Below, piece after piece: positions 24,516-36,761 of a stretch of DNA of 64,000 nt; position 1 is the stretch's first letter; every line of letters begins with the position of its first letter. A program made the position numbers and the translations under genes. The DNA lies in NCBI RefSeq assembly GCF_026212465.1, contig NC_080055.1, forward strand, positions 21,985,756-22,049,755. The letters run 5' to 3'. Source of the DNA: Amaranthus tricolor (lineage: Eukaryota; Streptophyta; Magnoliopsida; Caryophyllales; Amaranthaceae). The notes below the pieces were generated by a model that was not told the DNA's origin, did not search any database, and was given only the letters and a program-made list of their open reading frames with translations.

Positions 24516-26161
24516 AACAAAAAAGTCCTCAATTGTTAGACCAACATATGATTGTCCCTCATCAATATTTATCTATTAGAAAATCAGCCTAATTACCAAA
24601 TATCTATTTCAAAAAGTAAATTATCGTATATTAGTCGTAGTAATTAATACTTCTACTAGTTTTAAACTTTTAAATGCGGTATGTCACAACTAGAGGAGTC
24701 ATTAATAGGTCGGGTTATTATTTGCTGTATAGGGTTGGGTTGGACAGAGTTATTATTTGGCTTGATTTTCTTAAAAATATTCTCATTATTTTTTTCTAAT
24801 ATGATATTAATATTATATATATTATATGCGAGTTGATCTAACGGAATACAAAATCGAACGAAAAGATCATTAAATAAACTTTTTAATGGTTCGAGGCGGA
24901 TCAACTCTAAAGGGACATTAACCCGCCCCTGTCCATTCTAAATCTTATCCCAACTGTTGAATTTTCGGACTCAACCGAACCCGGTTTACAGCTCAAGACA
25001 ACCTCATTGAAATTTTTTTTTTGCCAAAATTAAAAAGATAATATAATTAATAATTAGACTAACTTGTGGAGTCCAGGATTGGATTCAACCAGACCTACTA
25101 AATAGGATTATATAATTATTAAAAATTTTACTCGATATCCCTATTTTTTAAATAATTTGATTGTACATTAAGTTGGATATCCTAAAAAAATTGTTCAAAA
25201 TTGTAGTCACCACTGGTTCGTATGTTTTTGTCATGGATGTTGAAAGTGGCATTAAATCCCACAAGATCTTTGGAAGATCAAGGTAGGGTATAGCATAATA
25301 GAATACACTCCTTGGTCCCACTTAATTTAACTTATTTTTTGTTTTAGTTTAATAATATAAATTTGTTTTATTTTTATTTTTGAATATGGCTATATCGCTT
25401 TTACGCACTATATTTTCTTTTTTTTTTTCTAAATACTTCATTATTTTAATTTATTTTATTCAATTTTTTATGTTTGTATCAAAAATAAATGAAACTATTT
25501 TTTTGAGACAAATGATGAGATGAGTAGTTTTAGTTATATAATATTGTCAAAATCAGAGAAGATAAACAAAATTTGGTCTTGGTCATTTATTTAACGTCTA
25601 TAAACAATCTTAATCTTAGCTTAGATAAAATCAAATATTTCATAATTAGAGGTGGAGCAAAGATATTGGAGGTTCTATTTATTTTTTGATATTTTTTAAA
25701 ATGGGGCTTTTTATTATTTTAAAAGATAAAAAATTTTTACCACTTCAAGAAAAATATTTCAAGACAAAATATATTATAACATTATATTACTTCAAATACA
25801 AAAAATTTACAAACAAATCATTTAACAAGTATTGCTTGGAATTGGACCTGAATAACATCATTTAATAATCGAAGCTCCTTATTTCGAGGTGCCCTAGGCG
25901 GTCGGCTACCCAGGATACCCCTAGAACCAGCCCTATTCATAATCAAATATCTTTTACGCTATGAAATATTTGCTACATTATAATTATTTATATTATTAGT
26001 TATTTAAGCTTATTTTACACATTGCAGTTAACATATAGAAAAAATATAATCAATTAAATAAATCTTATTAGAATCAACTAATGGCATACTTTAAAAATAT
26101 TAACTTTAATAATTTATTTCAATAGAAGTTAAATATAATTAGCATAATATAGAACTGAGGA
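24516..26161. other. Intergenic, AT-rich, no gene seen
   Basis: No supported coding frame. A segment near 24690-24960 has text like gggttgggttgg and aacccgcccctgtcc that recalls decayed hAT ends, but no pair of termini could be matched. Confidence 0.5.
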
Positions 26162-28450
26162 CAGTGGCGGACCCAGCTAGGGGCAAGGGGGGGCAGTGGC
26201 CCCCCCCAATCTGAAAAAAAATAAATGAGATTTAAAAAAAAAAAAATTTAATTTGCGACCACTTAGCGACCACCTAGCGACCAAAATCCCGTCGCTAATC
26301 ACCTTTAAAAAAAAATTAAAAAATAAAATGATGTTGCTTCCATTTAAAAAACAAAGCAAACCCTAATCGCATTCCGTTTTTATGTGTTCGACATTCCACA
26401 TAGACAAAACCTTCTCCAAATCTCCACGACTCCATCGACCACCGCCAGTCCGCCACAGCCCACAAACGGCTGGCCAAGTTCCGGTGTTCCTCTTCTTCGC
26501 TGCAAGTCTACAACTGTCATTCGACCTTCGACATTTTTCTTCGCTTCTTCCTCTTCTTCGCTAATCGCTTCGCCAGTCGCCTGTACGCCTACTCGCTTCC
26601 TCTTCCAGTCTTCCTCTTCTCTTCAATTGTTTAATTGTGAGTTCCATGCTTCCATTACTTATTTAATTGTTAATTTGTAATTGTAATTGTTAATTTGTTT
26701 AATTATTTCATAGCTTCATTAGTTCATTGTTAATTTGTTTAATTGTTGATCTTTGATTCTTGATTCTTGATTCTTTGATTCTTGATTATTGATAGTTTAA
26801 TTGTTTGTTTAATTGGATAATTTGTTTGGTACTTTGGTGATTGAGATGAGATTCAACAAGATTATGAAACTAGCTTAGACTTGGTAATCAAGTTGCAAAA
26901 CAGTGAAAAAGGCATCAATTTCAGTAAAGCCCTAACTTAATTTGGGGGTTTGAATAATTTGGAGAAATAAGTGAGAGGAGTGAGCAAGGCTGGGTAGCAG
27001 GGGTTGGTTGATGGTGATTGGTGAGTGATTGTATTGCTGTTAGCAGGTGGCGACAAGGGCGGAGCGGGACGGGGCTGTTGGTGGTGGAAACTGGTGAAAG
27101 GCACGGTGTGGGGGTCAACGGGTTCAAATAGCTGGGTTGTCAAGCCAAGGGGTGGGGTTTTGGGTTAGCACAGGATAGCATAAATTAGGGCATTACTATA
27201 TTTAGTTTAATTGTTTGTTTAATTGAATAATTTGTTTGGTACTTTGGTTCATTGGTTGCAAGTTGACAAGTTGTTACTTGATAGTTTGAATAATTAGATT
27301 GAATAATTGAGTCATATTTCTAATTTAATTAGGAAATGTCAAGTAATTCAAGTTCATCTTGTTTGAAAAAGTCAAAAGCAAAGGGAAGACAACCCGATCT
27401 TCGTGAATTATTGTTTAAAAGAATGAAATCCCAACAAACATCTAACGAAGGCAATGAATCTTCTCCTTTAAGTTCCCCTCTAAGTCCTCCTTTAAGTTCC
27501 CCTCCAAGTGAAGATGTTAATATGGAAGTAGGTGGTTCAAGTAGTTGTGATGAACCATTGGATGATGAATGGGTGTATGATGTTGAACTTCTTCCTCATG
27601 ACCCGGGATTGAGGAAAAACATAATGGATTATCCCCCTAATGAAAGAAATCCGGTTAGGAGAGCATATATTCTTAAAAAACCTTGCCAACCAAAAACACA
27701 TGATTTCCCTCAAAGTAATATCTCCGGTAGGTTACGCCGTTTTAGTTTGAATTGGTTCAAAAAATGGGATTGGCTAGAATATAGTGTTGAAATGGATGCC
27801 GCATTTTGTTTTGTTTGTTATTTGTTCAAGAGGGATGTTGAAATTAACAAGGGGGGTGATGCATTTGTTGTTGGAGGGTTTAGAGCGTGGAATAAACCTG
27901 AGAGGCTTGAGAAGCATGTTGGAGGAATTAAAAGTGCTCATAATATTGCTTATGAGAAATATGTGAATCTAAGAGATGCAAAGAAGACATCAATTGAATT
28001 TGTATTTGATAATGCGAGTGAGGTTCAAATGAACGAATATCATATTCGTTTGAATGCATCCTTAACTTGTTTGAGATTTCTTTTGGGCCAAGGTTTGGCA
28101 TTCCGGGGACATGATGAAAGTGAGGAGTCATATAGTAGAGGTAACTTTCATTGAGAAGGAAGTGTTTCTACAAGTTTCTGATGAAAAGATTATTGATCGC
28201 TTTAAAAATATGAAAACTCGAAGGATGAATTTGTAATTTTTATTTGAACGCTTGTATTTTTTTTTTTTAATATTTTGGATTGTAAAACTTTTAACATCGG
28301 ATTTGATATTGTAAATTGTAATTTTCTATTTTTCTTGTATTTTTCTATTTTTCTTTAAAAAAAAAATTATTCGGACGACGATCAAATTATTCGAACGACG
28401 TGACGTTCGGATTTTGCCCCCCCAAATTGAAATTCCTGGGTCCGCCACTG
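26162..28450 (+). mobile_element. hAT transposon, internally deleted
   Basis: The termini are inverted repeats CAGTGGCGGACCCAG and CTGGGTCCGCCACTG, perfect over 15 bases and of the type seen in plant hAT elements with a TTF-finger transposase. The flanks (ctgaggac and ttagggac) could be a decayed 8-bp duplication but match at only 5 of 8. Just inside the left end is a clustered word, gcgaccacttagcgaccacc, which recalls transposase-binding repeats. The 2.3-kb body carries a broken transposase (27336-28236) after a leader of about 1.1 kb without open frames of interest. Confidence 0.85.
27336..28236 (+). pseudogene. hAT transposase with TTF-type zinc finger, deleted
   Basis: A 272-aa frame (27336-28154) holds a Ser-rich N-terminus and a TTF-type finger region: WFKKWDWLEYS, then the pair CFVC, then KHVGGIKSAHN. 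It continues into the start of the DUF4371-like domain (GHDESEESYSRGNF) and stops. In another frame, from about 28142 to 28236, is text typical of the transposase C-terminus (VSDEKIIDRFKNMKTRR). The catalytic core, several hundred residues in intact relatives, is missing and the junction shifts the frame. The product cannot transpose, although an N-terminal DNA-binding fragment could in principle be made. Confidence 0.85.
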
Positions 28451-28979
28451 TTAGGGACGCTAGCGCTGTTGTCCATTCATATGCACCGGCAATGAACAAA
28501 TTGTTTCAAAAATATGATTCCTTAGTTTTTGCAACCCTGACAATAGCAAAAGTACATTACATCCTTATATCATTGAACCACAACCTTTTAACTAACTATA
28601 TAATTATATAGTAGTGAGTATTCCATTAAACTCATGGCCGTCTTTAGATATTTTTAGGTCTTGAGCGAAATAGTATATTAAGTTTTTTTTCTTTTTTTTT
28701 TTTTTGCAATTTATCATCTATATGGACCTTTCTACAATCATTAATTTTGCTTTTTTTAAACATGAGACCCTAGACTACGGCTCCTCTTGCCCACCCCTAG
28801 GGCCGACTTATATTACTGCAATGCTATTAAGTAGTTCTTATCTAGGAGGAGATTTGGAAAGATTTAAAGTACACAATTTTATCCTTGTTATTGATTAAAC
28901 TGATTAAAAGATTATTTTTGTAGATTCTTGATACCAAATGTCAGGTACTTTCACATGATATATATTTAACTACTTTTAT

Positions 28980-29115
28980 TGATACCTTATCGTTTGCCTT
29001 TTCCAAGTCTACAAATATCATGTGCAATTCTCTTTTTCTAATCCTATAATACTCCATCATTTCTCTCGTTAAATGGATTGCTTCTACCGCAGAACTCCCT
29101 AGCATAAATTCAAAT
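28980..29115 (-). pseudogene. RTE-type LINE reverse-transcriptase fragment
   Basis: The minus strand translates without a stop across this segment and shows GSSAVEAIHLTREMMEYY and LHMIFVDLEKANDKV. This matches the conserved reverse-transcriptase region in RTE-type elements where a Phe-x-Asp-x-Glu-Lys-Ala-Tyr-Asp motif lies; the Tyr is Asn here. The flanking sequence is too decayed to extend it with confidence. Confidence 0.7.
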
Positions 29116-29574
29116 TGATTCTATGCATGAAATTGCTTATCTCTATCATTGTTTCTAATAAATTTATAGTATGGTTTACGAGTTTTATTTCTTGATGTTA
29201 AAGCAATCTTAGACAATTCTATTAATTTTATATGATAACTCACAAATTTTAAATTTGCAACAAAGGGATATAAAATTATATCTAAGCTTTAACACAAAAA
29301 TGACTGGTTAGAAATTTTTAAAAATAAATGAAATATAGATAGAAAATAAGTTTATTGAATACAACAAGAGTAACAATGTGAAACTATTGTGTCAAATAAA
29401 AAACTCAGCAAAAAGTTAAATAAAATGAACGAAGTCTTATCATTTGTTACATACTCTAACATACATCTCCTCATATGAGACCCTTTTGGCTTAAGTGGTG
29501 AGCAGCAATCGGTGTGCTTTGTGATAAAAAGTTCCCGAAGAGATGAAAAGGTAAATTTTACCACGTTGCAATTA

Positions 29575-30270
29575 GGCCCGCGTTGTTATATGGGATAGAA
29601 TGTTAGCTCGTAAAGAAGGTTTTCGAACGAAGGATGAAAGTAACAGAGATGCGTATGCTGAGGTTGATGTATGGTGATATTATGATGGATAGGATAAGTA
29701 ACCAGGAGTTCAAAGAGAAGTTAGGGGTTGCACTTCTCTCCGCAAAGATGCGGGAGAACAGGTTGAGATGGTTTAGGCATGTGCAGAGAAAGACACATGA
29801 CGTCCCAGTAAGAAGGATCCAATGCATCATAATGGAAAGCAAGAAAAGTCGAGGAAGACCTAGGAAAACGTAGGAGGAACAGATTAAAAGTGACATGCAT
29901 GAACTTCACCTCTCCAAGGACTTGATTAGGGTTAGGGGCAGTTGGCACCGCCTTATCCACGTTTTAGATTACTAAACCCTTTCCTTTTACCAATTGTTTG
30001 TTATTGTTCATTGCCTTTGATTATTGCTCTTTACCTCCTTCTTTACTTTTATCTTTATTTTAAGTTATTTATACATATTCTATTTGTTCTATTTGTAAGT
30101 CGCAGGTTTTTCTCTCTTTAAAGACCTTTCTCGAGCCGAGGGACTCTTTGACCGCACTCTTCTTTATGGGTATGAGCTATCGTCGTTCTTTCTTCCCCCA
30201 GACCCTAACCATAGTTTTCTATGAACGGGATACACTGGGTATGACGATGATGATAATGTTGTTCATGTAT
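29575..30270 (+). mobile_element. RTE-type LINE 3' end, C-terminus and tail
   Basis: The plus strand encodes text typical of the C-terminal end of RTE polyproteins: TEMRMLRLMYGD, then KMRENRLRWFRHVQR, then SRGRPRKT, ending near 29973. Two Trp codons of the family read TAG here, at about 29605 and 29871. A pyrimidine-rich 3' UTR and a gatgatgat tail (to about 30265) follow. The element is 5'-truncated and dead. Confidence 0.75.
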
Positions 30271-33200
30271 AAACTTAACTTATTTTATTAATTTTGTATT
30301 TAATAGTATAGTATCGATTATTTAACATCCCTGATTTAAATACATGTATATAATTATAATAATATAAAAAAAAAACAAAGAAAACACATTACAATAAAAT
30401 TGGTGGGAACACCTAAATTTGGTTTGACATGTCTCATGTATCCTGTGAAGGAATAGAATATACATGTAAGCAAAAATTTCAAATAAATTTCAAATCTAAA
30501 GATTAGGATGGAGATATGAATATGGGGTCACAACAAATATATGTTAATAATTAGTATAAGATTTCATGAGATTAACATAGCCGAAAGACAGAATTTGTAA
30601 TCATGTGATTGATAGTAATCTCAAATCCAGTCATATTATCTCTCTCCCTTTGAGTGTGTCATACAACGAGCAGTTTGATAGTAGATATTGAATTGTAAAA
30701 CGGTAATGAAAAATCGATTTAATTTTAATATAGTAGGAAAATCTCTTCACAAGTTAAATGGTCATGTTTGTTCTCCTTCAATCATCTCATTTTCTTTACA
30801 AAATGAATTTCAATTCACACCATTTGAAAATCTGGTATTAGGTGGAAATAGAAAATTGTGAATAAAAATTTTTTATATGATTAAATTTTCATTACCATGA
30901 AAATAATATAATATAAATCATTGTTAGTTGAACATTATTATTTAGTACCAACAAACATGAAAACATTAGTTTTTGCGTGTGGTGTAGGATGCAAGGACGG
31001 GAATTAATTTAGTGCATTACTACAAAACCCTAATTCAACAATTTCATGCTTCCTTTGTCAAAGACATGACTTTAAACATCATCATACTTATCAACTTTGG
31101 TTTTGGATAAGGTTGTGCTCCCTATTCCGCTATTCCTGCCCTCTTTCTAAATACATGTCCTCCATGTTATTATTTTCTCATGGGACTTTCTTATCTCTAG
31201 ATGAGACATCTTTTTGAACCAAAAACATTATGTTTAATCAACAATTTTTAAAAAAAATTTTGGTATTATTCGGTTGAAATATATTACGCTCTTATTAGGA
31301 AAAATATATGTTTAATTCTCGTTGTTTCTTTCCTTATTTTCCCATACACCAAAAAAATCACTTGTTTAGCCTTTACAATTTACATGGAACATTCACAAAA
31401 AATAACCAACATGTTCAGTAAAAAATAAGCAAAAATATTAAGAATTTTATCGAAATGAATATTACTTACTACGTATTTTTACTATTGAGCTTTATGAAAT
31501 AGAGAAATATTGCTTTTGTAAAACTTGTTCTTGTCGTTTGACTCCCATGATATACAAGATTAAAAATTAAATTTGTTTAGAGGTTAAAAATACTTATTGT
31601 CTTAAAATATGTATAATAAAATTAACAATAAGATTACTTTTTATCGAATTCGTTATTGAAATTAAAGTTATTGTTTTTAAAGTTAAAATAAATTTGTTTG
31701 ATTAAAAATATATCATTAAAATCAATAATCCTGAATCCTACATGAAGTCAAAAAAATCATAAATGAAATGCTTGGTCCAACACACTAAAAACATTATTAT
31801 AATTTTGTCATAAAATTTTCTTTTAATAAGCCTACGTAAAAGAGAGGAAAATAAACAAAAAAGTGATAAATTAAATGTACGAGTTGAATAGGGATATATA
31901 GAATATGTCTCACAAGGAATTGTCCAAATAGAATGAGTGTCTATTGATAAACGGACACAAGACTTGGGAAAATGTTTTAACCGTTCCAAAATCGTGGGAT
32001 ATATATGATAGTTTTCGTTGAGCGAGTGTCCATATTTTGTAGACGCCAAGAAAAATAATAGATATAATTCTCTCTATAAAACAACGATTATATTGAATAA
32101 ATTGTTATTTATTAAAATATTTTTTTTTAAGATTCATCTTATTCTTCCTTTCTCAAACTCAAAGATTATACTGAAATAAGGCTTCTAAATATGTTGGGCT
32201 TTGGACGGCGACACTCCTTGCCTACATTCAGAAACGGCCCTGTGTTGAGCTCATTTAGTATAGTTTGTTTTTTTAATTCATCTTATTTTTTTGTATTATT
32301 TTTCTTTTTGATAACAATTCACACTTTTATTTAATTTTATTTATAGATATTAATGTTTTTAATTTTATCTACATAATTTATTATTTTTAAAAGACAAATT
32401 ATTTTTCTTTGATGCTAATCCAAGAAAATTAGTAAAGACTTTTTTTAAAAAATAGGAAAATGATGCTTTAATTCAGATAATCACAATTTCTCCAATGACA
32501 GTCATACACGCATGAAAATATAAATTCAAATTGAAGAGTAGGAGTAGATAATGCGAATTAATCTGAATTTTCAAAGAAAGCTGCTTTAATTTGTGTGCAT
32601 TAAGGAGGCTAGCTGGCTAGCTAGGTGGAGGTGGAGGTGGAGCATTTCCATACATGTATAATTGTAATATTATCTCTATTTGTGATATAATTCTTGTCTC
32701 TTTCTCTAATGTCAACTTGTGCAATGTGTCCACCTTTTAACAATGGTTGATTTGGTAATTGTTAACAAAACATTAAGCTAGTGGTTGGTCAGATCCCAAA
32801 ATATATTATTATATATTTTAATAAGTCTTTTTATACGGGAGCCCTTCAATTTAGAATTATAGATGCAACACAAACTCTCTTTATATTGGTGCTAAATATT
32901 CCATTTTAAAAGAGGAGTAATTGAGATTTAAACAGGTGACCTCTTGTCATGCTGGTTTTGATACCATGCTAAGGAACCAACTTAACCAAAAACTTAAGTT
33001 GGTGATTCAGGCCCCAAAATATGTTATGTACTCTAACAATATTAAATTGAGAGAATGTTATAAATTTAACGTAATTAGTTAGAAAAATTACTTGGTATTG
33101 TTCATGATTGTACTTGTTCTACGTTAATTATTAATTTTACAGAAAATTTCTTCCCATCAAATACCACTCGTAAAGGTGGTAATAAAATATTATGACAAAA

Positions 33201-33472
33201 AAACTCATATTTGAGGGTGAAAGCTTCATTATCATGAAATTGACAGAACACATACAAATAAAAACAAACCACATTCTCATTACTATAATTTAATATCAAT
33301 AATCAAACCTCTAGTAATGTTATTTACATTGGTCAATGTTTAATCTATTTAAAAATGATTCAAATTGATTCAAAGCAGACTAATTATAAAAGTATAATAG
33401 AAACTAGTGCAATATACGAAGTCGTTAGTATGAAAGTACATATAAATATAAATTTTAAAGTAAAATATAATT
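30271..33472. other. Intergenic, AT-rich, repeat fragments only
   Basis: No gene was seen. A probable inverted, diverged relative of the 10765 MITE lies near 30758-30955. Near 32780-33020 two related words (ggtcagatcccaaaatatat and ttcaggccccaaaatatgtt) sit in the same orientation, which suggests a decayed repeat. Nothing else stands out. Confidence 0.5.
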
Positions 33473-33477
33473 ATATA

Positions 33478-33691
33478 TGTTAAAACTTAGAGAGATAAGG
33501 AGGAAGTAGATAGAGTAAAAGTTAGAAGATGAAGATGTTTTTACTCATTGGTGTGATTTTTACATTGGTGAACTTCCATATTTATAGGCAAGTTCATCTA
33601 CAATTACATTGAATGCATTCACATTAGGGGAAAATTATTAATTACCTTTCACACTATATTCATTAATTATCTTTCACACTATATTTCAACA
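33478..33691 (-). repeat. 3' LTR of the Copia element (left in the window)
   Basis: 214 bases, beginning TG and ending CA. It is 25 bases longer than the other LTR because the segment containing cattaattatctttcacac is duplicated in tandem near 33628-33680. Confidence 0.93.
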
Positions 33692-33700
33692 CTCCCCCTT
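33692..33700 (-). promoter_or_regulatory. Polypurine tract of the Copia element
   Basis: Immediately inside the 3' LTR, the minus strand reads AAGGGGGAG, the expected primer site for plus-strand DNA synthesis. Confidence 0.7.
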
Positions 33701-33799
33701 GAATGCATTCTAATTATGTAAAAAAGAGTAAAATATTATTACAATATTTCTATTTAATACTGCCTCGTTAAAAACCTTGTCAGGAAAAATCCAATGGGA

Positions 33800-36640
33800 T
33801 AAAAACCTGAACGAAGAGAGAAAGAGTGCAGTGAGTATGATTCTCTCCCCTGAGTTCAACAAATATCTCGTAGATGACACAATTTTATATACAAGTTGCT
33901 CGAATCTCTTTGATGGAAGGGACTTTGTGAACAAATCTGCAAGATTTTCACTTGATTGAATTTGTTTAACCTTTACTATTTTATACTTCTGGAGGTCATG
34001 TGCAAAGAAAAGTTTTGTTGCTATGTGTTTGGTTCTATCCCCTTTTATGAAGCCTTCACTAACTTGTTCAATACAACCGGTATTTCTTCAAAAATTACAG
34101 TTGGAGAATTTATTATCGAGTTTATCCCACATTCTTCTTGAATGTGACCAATTACTGACCTTAACCAAACACATTCTCTACTTGTTTCATAAAGGGCGAT
34201 CAATTCTGCATGGTTTGATGATGTAGCTGTCAGTTTTTGTTTCGTAGATCTCTAAGATATTGCAGTACCTCCATATGTGAATACATATCCATTTTGTGAT
34301 TTGGCCTTATGGGGATCTGATAAGTATCCAGCATCTGCATATCCAACAAGAGTAGCATCTTGCTTTGATCTATAAAATAGTCCAAGATCTTTAGTTCCTC
34401 GAAGGTAGCGCAACAAATGTTTTATTCCACTCCAATGTCTCTTTGTTAGTGAAACACTATATCTAGCTAATAAATTAACAACGAAAGCATTATCAGGTCT
34501 TGTATTATTAGCTAGATACATCAGAGCTCCAATTGCGCTTAAATATGGCACTTCAGGGCCAAGAATCTCCTTGTCTTCTTCACAAGGTCGAAATAGATCA
34601 TCTTTTGGTTTTAATGATCGCACTATCATTGGAGAGCTCAGCGGATGAGCTTTGTCCATGTGAAATATTTTTAGGACTTTTTCTGTATAGTTGGATTGGT
34701 GCACAAAGATTCCACCCTTTAAGTGCTCCATTTGTAATCCAAGGCAAAACTTTGTTTTCCCAAGATCTTTCATTTCAAATTCTTTCATCAAATATTTTGC
34801 AGTTTGTTCAAGCTCTTTGGGAGTTCCAATGATATTTAAATCATCAACATAAACTGCAATTATAGAAAATCCTGATTGATTTCGTTTAATAAATACACAA
34901 GGACTGATTTGGTCATTTTTGAATCCTTCTTTCAGGAGATATTCAGTAAGACTGTTATACCACATTCTTCCAGATTGTTTTAGTCCATAAGGTGACCTTT
35001 TCAGCTTTATGGAAAACATTTCTCGTGGTTGGTGGTTTTCTGGCAACTTAAGTCCTTCAGGGACTTTCATATAAATGTTTGTATCAAGTGAACCATATAA
35101 ATATGCGGTCACGACATCCATAAGTCGCATTTGCAAACTGTTTGAGACAGTTAGACTTATTAAGAATCTTAGTGTAGTCGCATCTACTACTGGAGAATAC
35201 ATTTCTTCATAATCAATCCCTGGTCTTTAGGAAAAACCTTGTGCTACATGTCGTGCCTTATATCTAACCACTTCATCTTTTTCATTTTTTTTCTTACAAA
35301 CACCTATTTATAGCCGACCGATTTTATACCATTTGGTGTTTGGGTAATTTGTCCAAAAACTTCTCGTTTTTCAAGTGACTTTAATTCCGCTTGAATAGCA
35401 TCTTTCCATTTTGGCCAATCATTCCTACGCCGACATTCTTGTATCGTTCTTGGTTCTATATCATTTTCATCAAGTGTTATTTCGGTGGCGATTGAATGAG
35501 CAAGTGCATCATTAACAATAACATTCTTTCGATTTATTTGCCTTTTAGTTGAAATGTAATTAATCGAAATTTCATTGTTATCTTTGATATCATTATTTTC
35601 TTCTTCTCTGAGATTTTCATCCTTATCTCCAAAACTTGTTTCTTTACAATTCATTGAATAAGTAATATTGATAAAATTTGCCATTTCATTCAACCTTTTG
35701 GAATTTTTTTTGTTTCAAATCCTTTGAACCAAATGGTCTTCCACGCTTCCAGCGTGCAATAGATTCATTTTCAGTGGCTTTGTTATCAGTGGGAATTTCA
35801 ATTCGTGCCGGAACATTTGCGGCAGGAATATATGATTGTGTCACTTGCTTTGTTTCTACAAATGCATCAGGTAATCTGTTTGCAATATATTGATTATGGA
35901 CAATTTTTCTAACTTCTTGTTCAGAAGCATTCGTTTTTGGACCATATATTATCAAATGCATTGCATTCCATGTGAGATCTATTTCCTTCTTATTTGGGTC
36001 CACTTTCTCTCCCCCTAAGGATGGGAATATTGTCTCATTAAAATGACAATCTGCGAATATAGCATTAAATAAATCACTAGTCATTGGTTCTAAATATTTG
36101 ATAATTGATGGGCATTCAAATCCAACATAAATTCCCATCCTTCTTTGTGGACCCATTTTTGTACGTTGGGGTGGCGCAATAGGGACATATACTGCACATC
36201 CAAATATTTTCAAGTGTGATATATTTGGTTCTCGACCATGCACTAATTTCTGTGGTGAATATTTATGATAAGCACTTGGTCTCAATCTTATCAATGACGA
36301 TGCATGTATTATTGCATGGCCCCACGCAGATGATGGCAATTTCGACCTCATTAATAATGGTCTTGCTATTAATTGGAGTCTTTTAATCAATGATTCAGCC
36401 AGACCATTTTGAGTATGAACATGAGCTACTGGATGTTCTACGTCAATTCCAATTGACGTGCAATAATCATTAATAGTTTGAGATGTAAACTCTCCGGCAT
36501 TTTCAAGCCTTATTCGCTTAATTGTATAATCTGAAAAGTATTCTTTGTGCTTTTGTGCTTTAGGATAGTGTGAGTTGTTCCACTATCTAGGAGGCATTGA
36601 TATTTGAATCCATTTTCAAACTGATTCATATCTTCATATT
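33800..36640 (-). pseudogene. Copia pol remnant (protease start, integrase, RT, RNase H)
   Basis: Reading 5' to 3' on the minus strand: the protease active-site text CLLDSGTTHTILKHK (about 36555-36600) runs directly into integrase text (IRLENAGEFTSQ, then HTQNGLAESLIKRLQ) after a small duplicated, frame-shifting word. The rest of protease and the first half of integrase are absent. Next come the integrase C-terminal part, a gap with stops, and the reverse transcriptase with catalytic YVDD (in VYVDDLNIIG, near 34840). RNase H text follows (YADAGYLSDPHKAKS), with its end in another frame (GDRTKHIATKLFF, ENLADLFTKSLPS). In-frame stops are seen at 34252-34254, 35227-35229 and 35304-35306, where the family has Trp, Gln and Trp. 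No active enzyme can be made. Confidence 0.92.
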
Positions 36641-36761
36641 AAATAAATAGATAGTTAAAATAAAATTTCATTAACGTTAGATGATATCAATACATAAAAA
36701 GGAGATTGCATATAAAAAGGAAATACATTTAAATAAGCACCACAAAATTGTTAAGAAAAAT

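Noticed and set aside
24690..24960. Possible third hAT-like relic with gggttgggttgg and aacccgcccctgtcc text
   Set aside because: No matching pair of ends or target duplication could be found, so it was only mentioned in the intergenic note.
26921..27143. Two overlapping proline/threonine-rich minus-strand frames
   Set aside because: They lie within the leader of the hAT element in a G-rich repeat-like stretch and show no domain.
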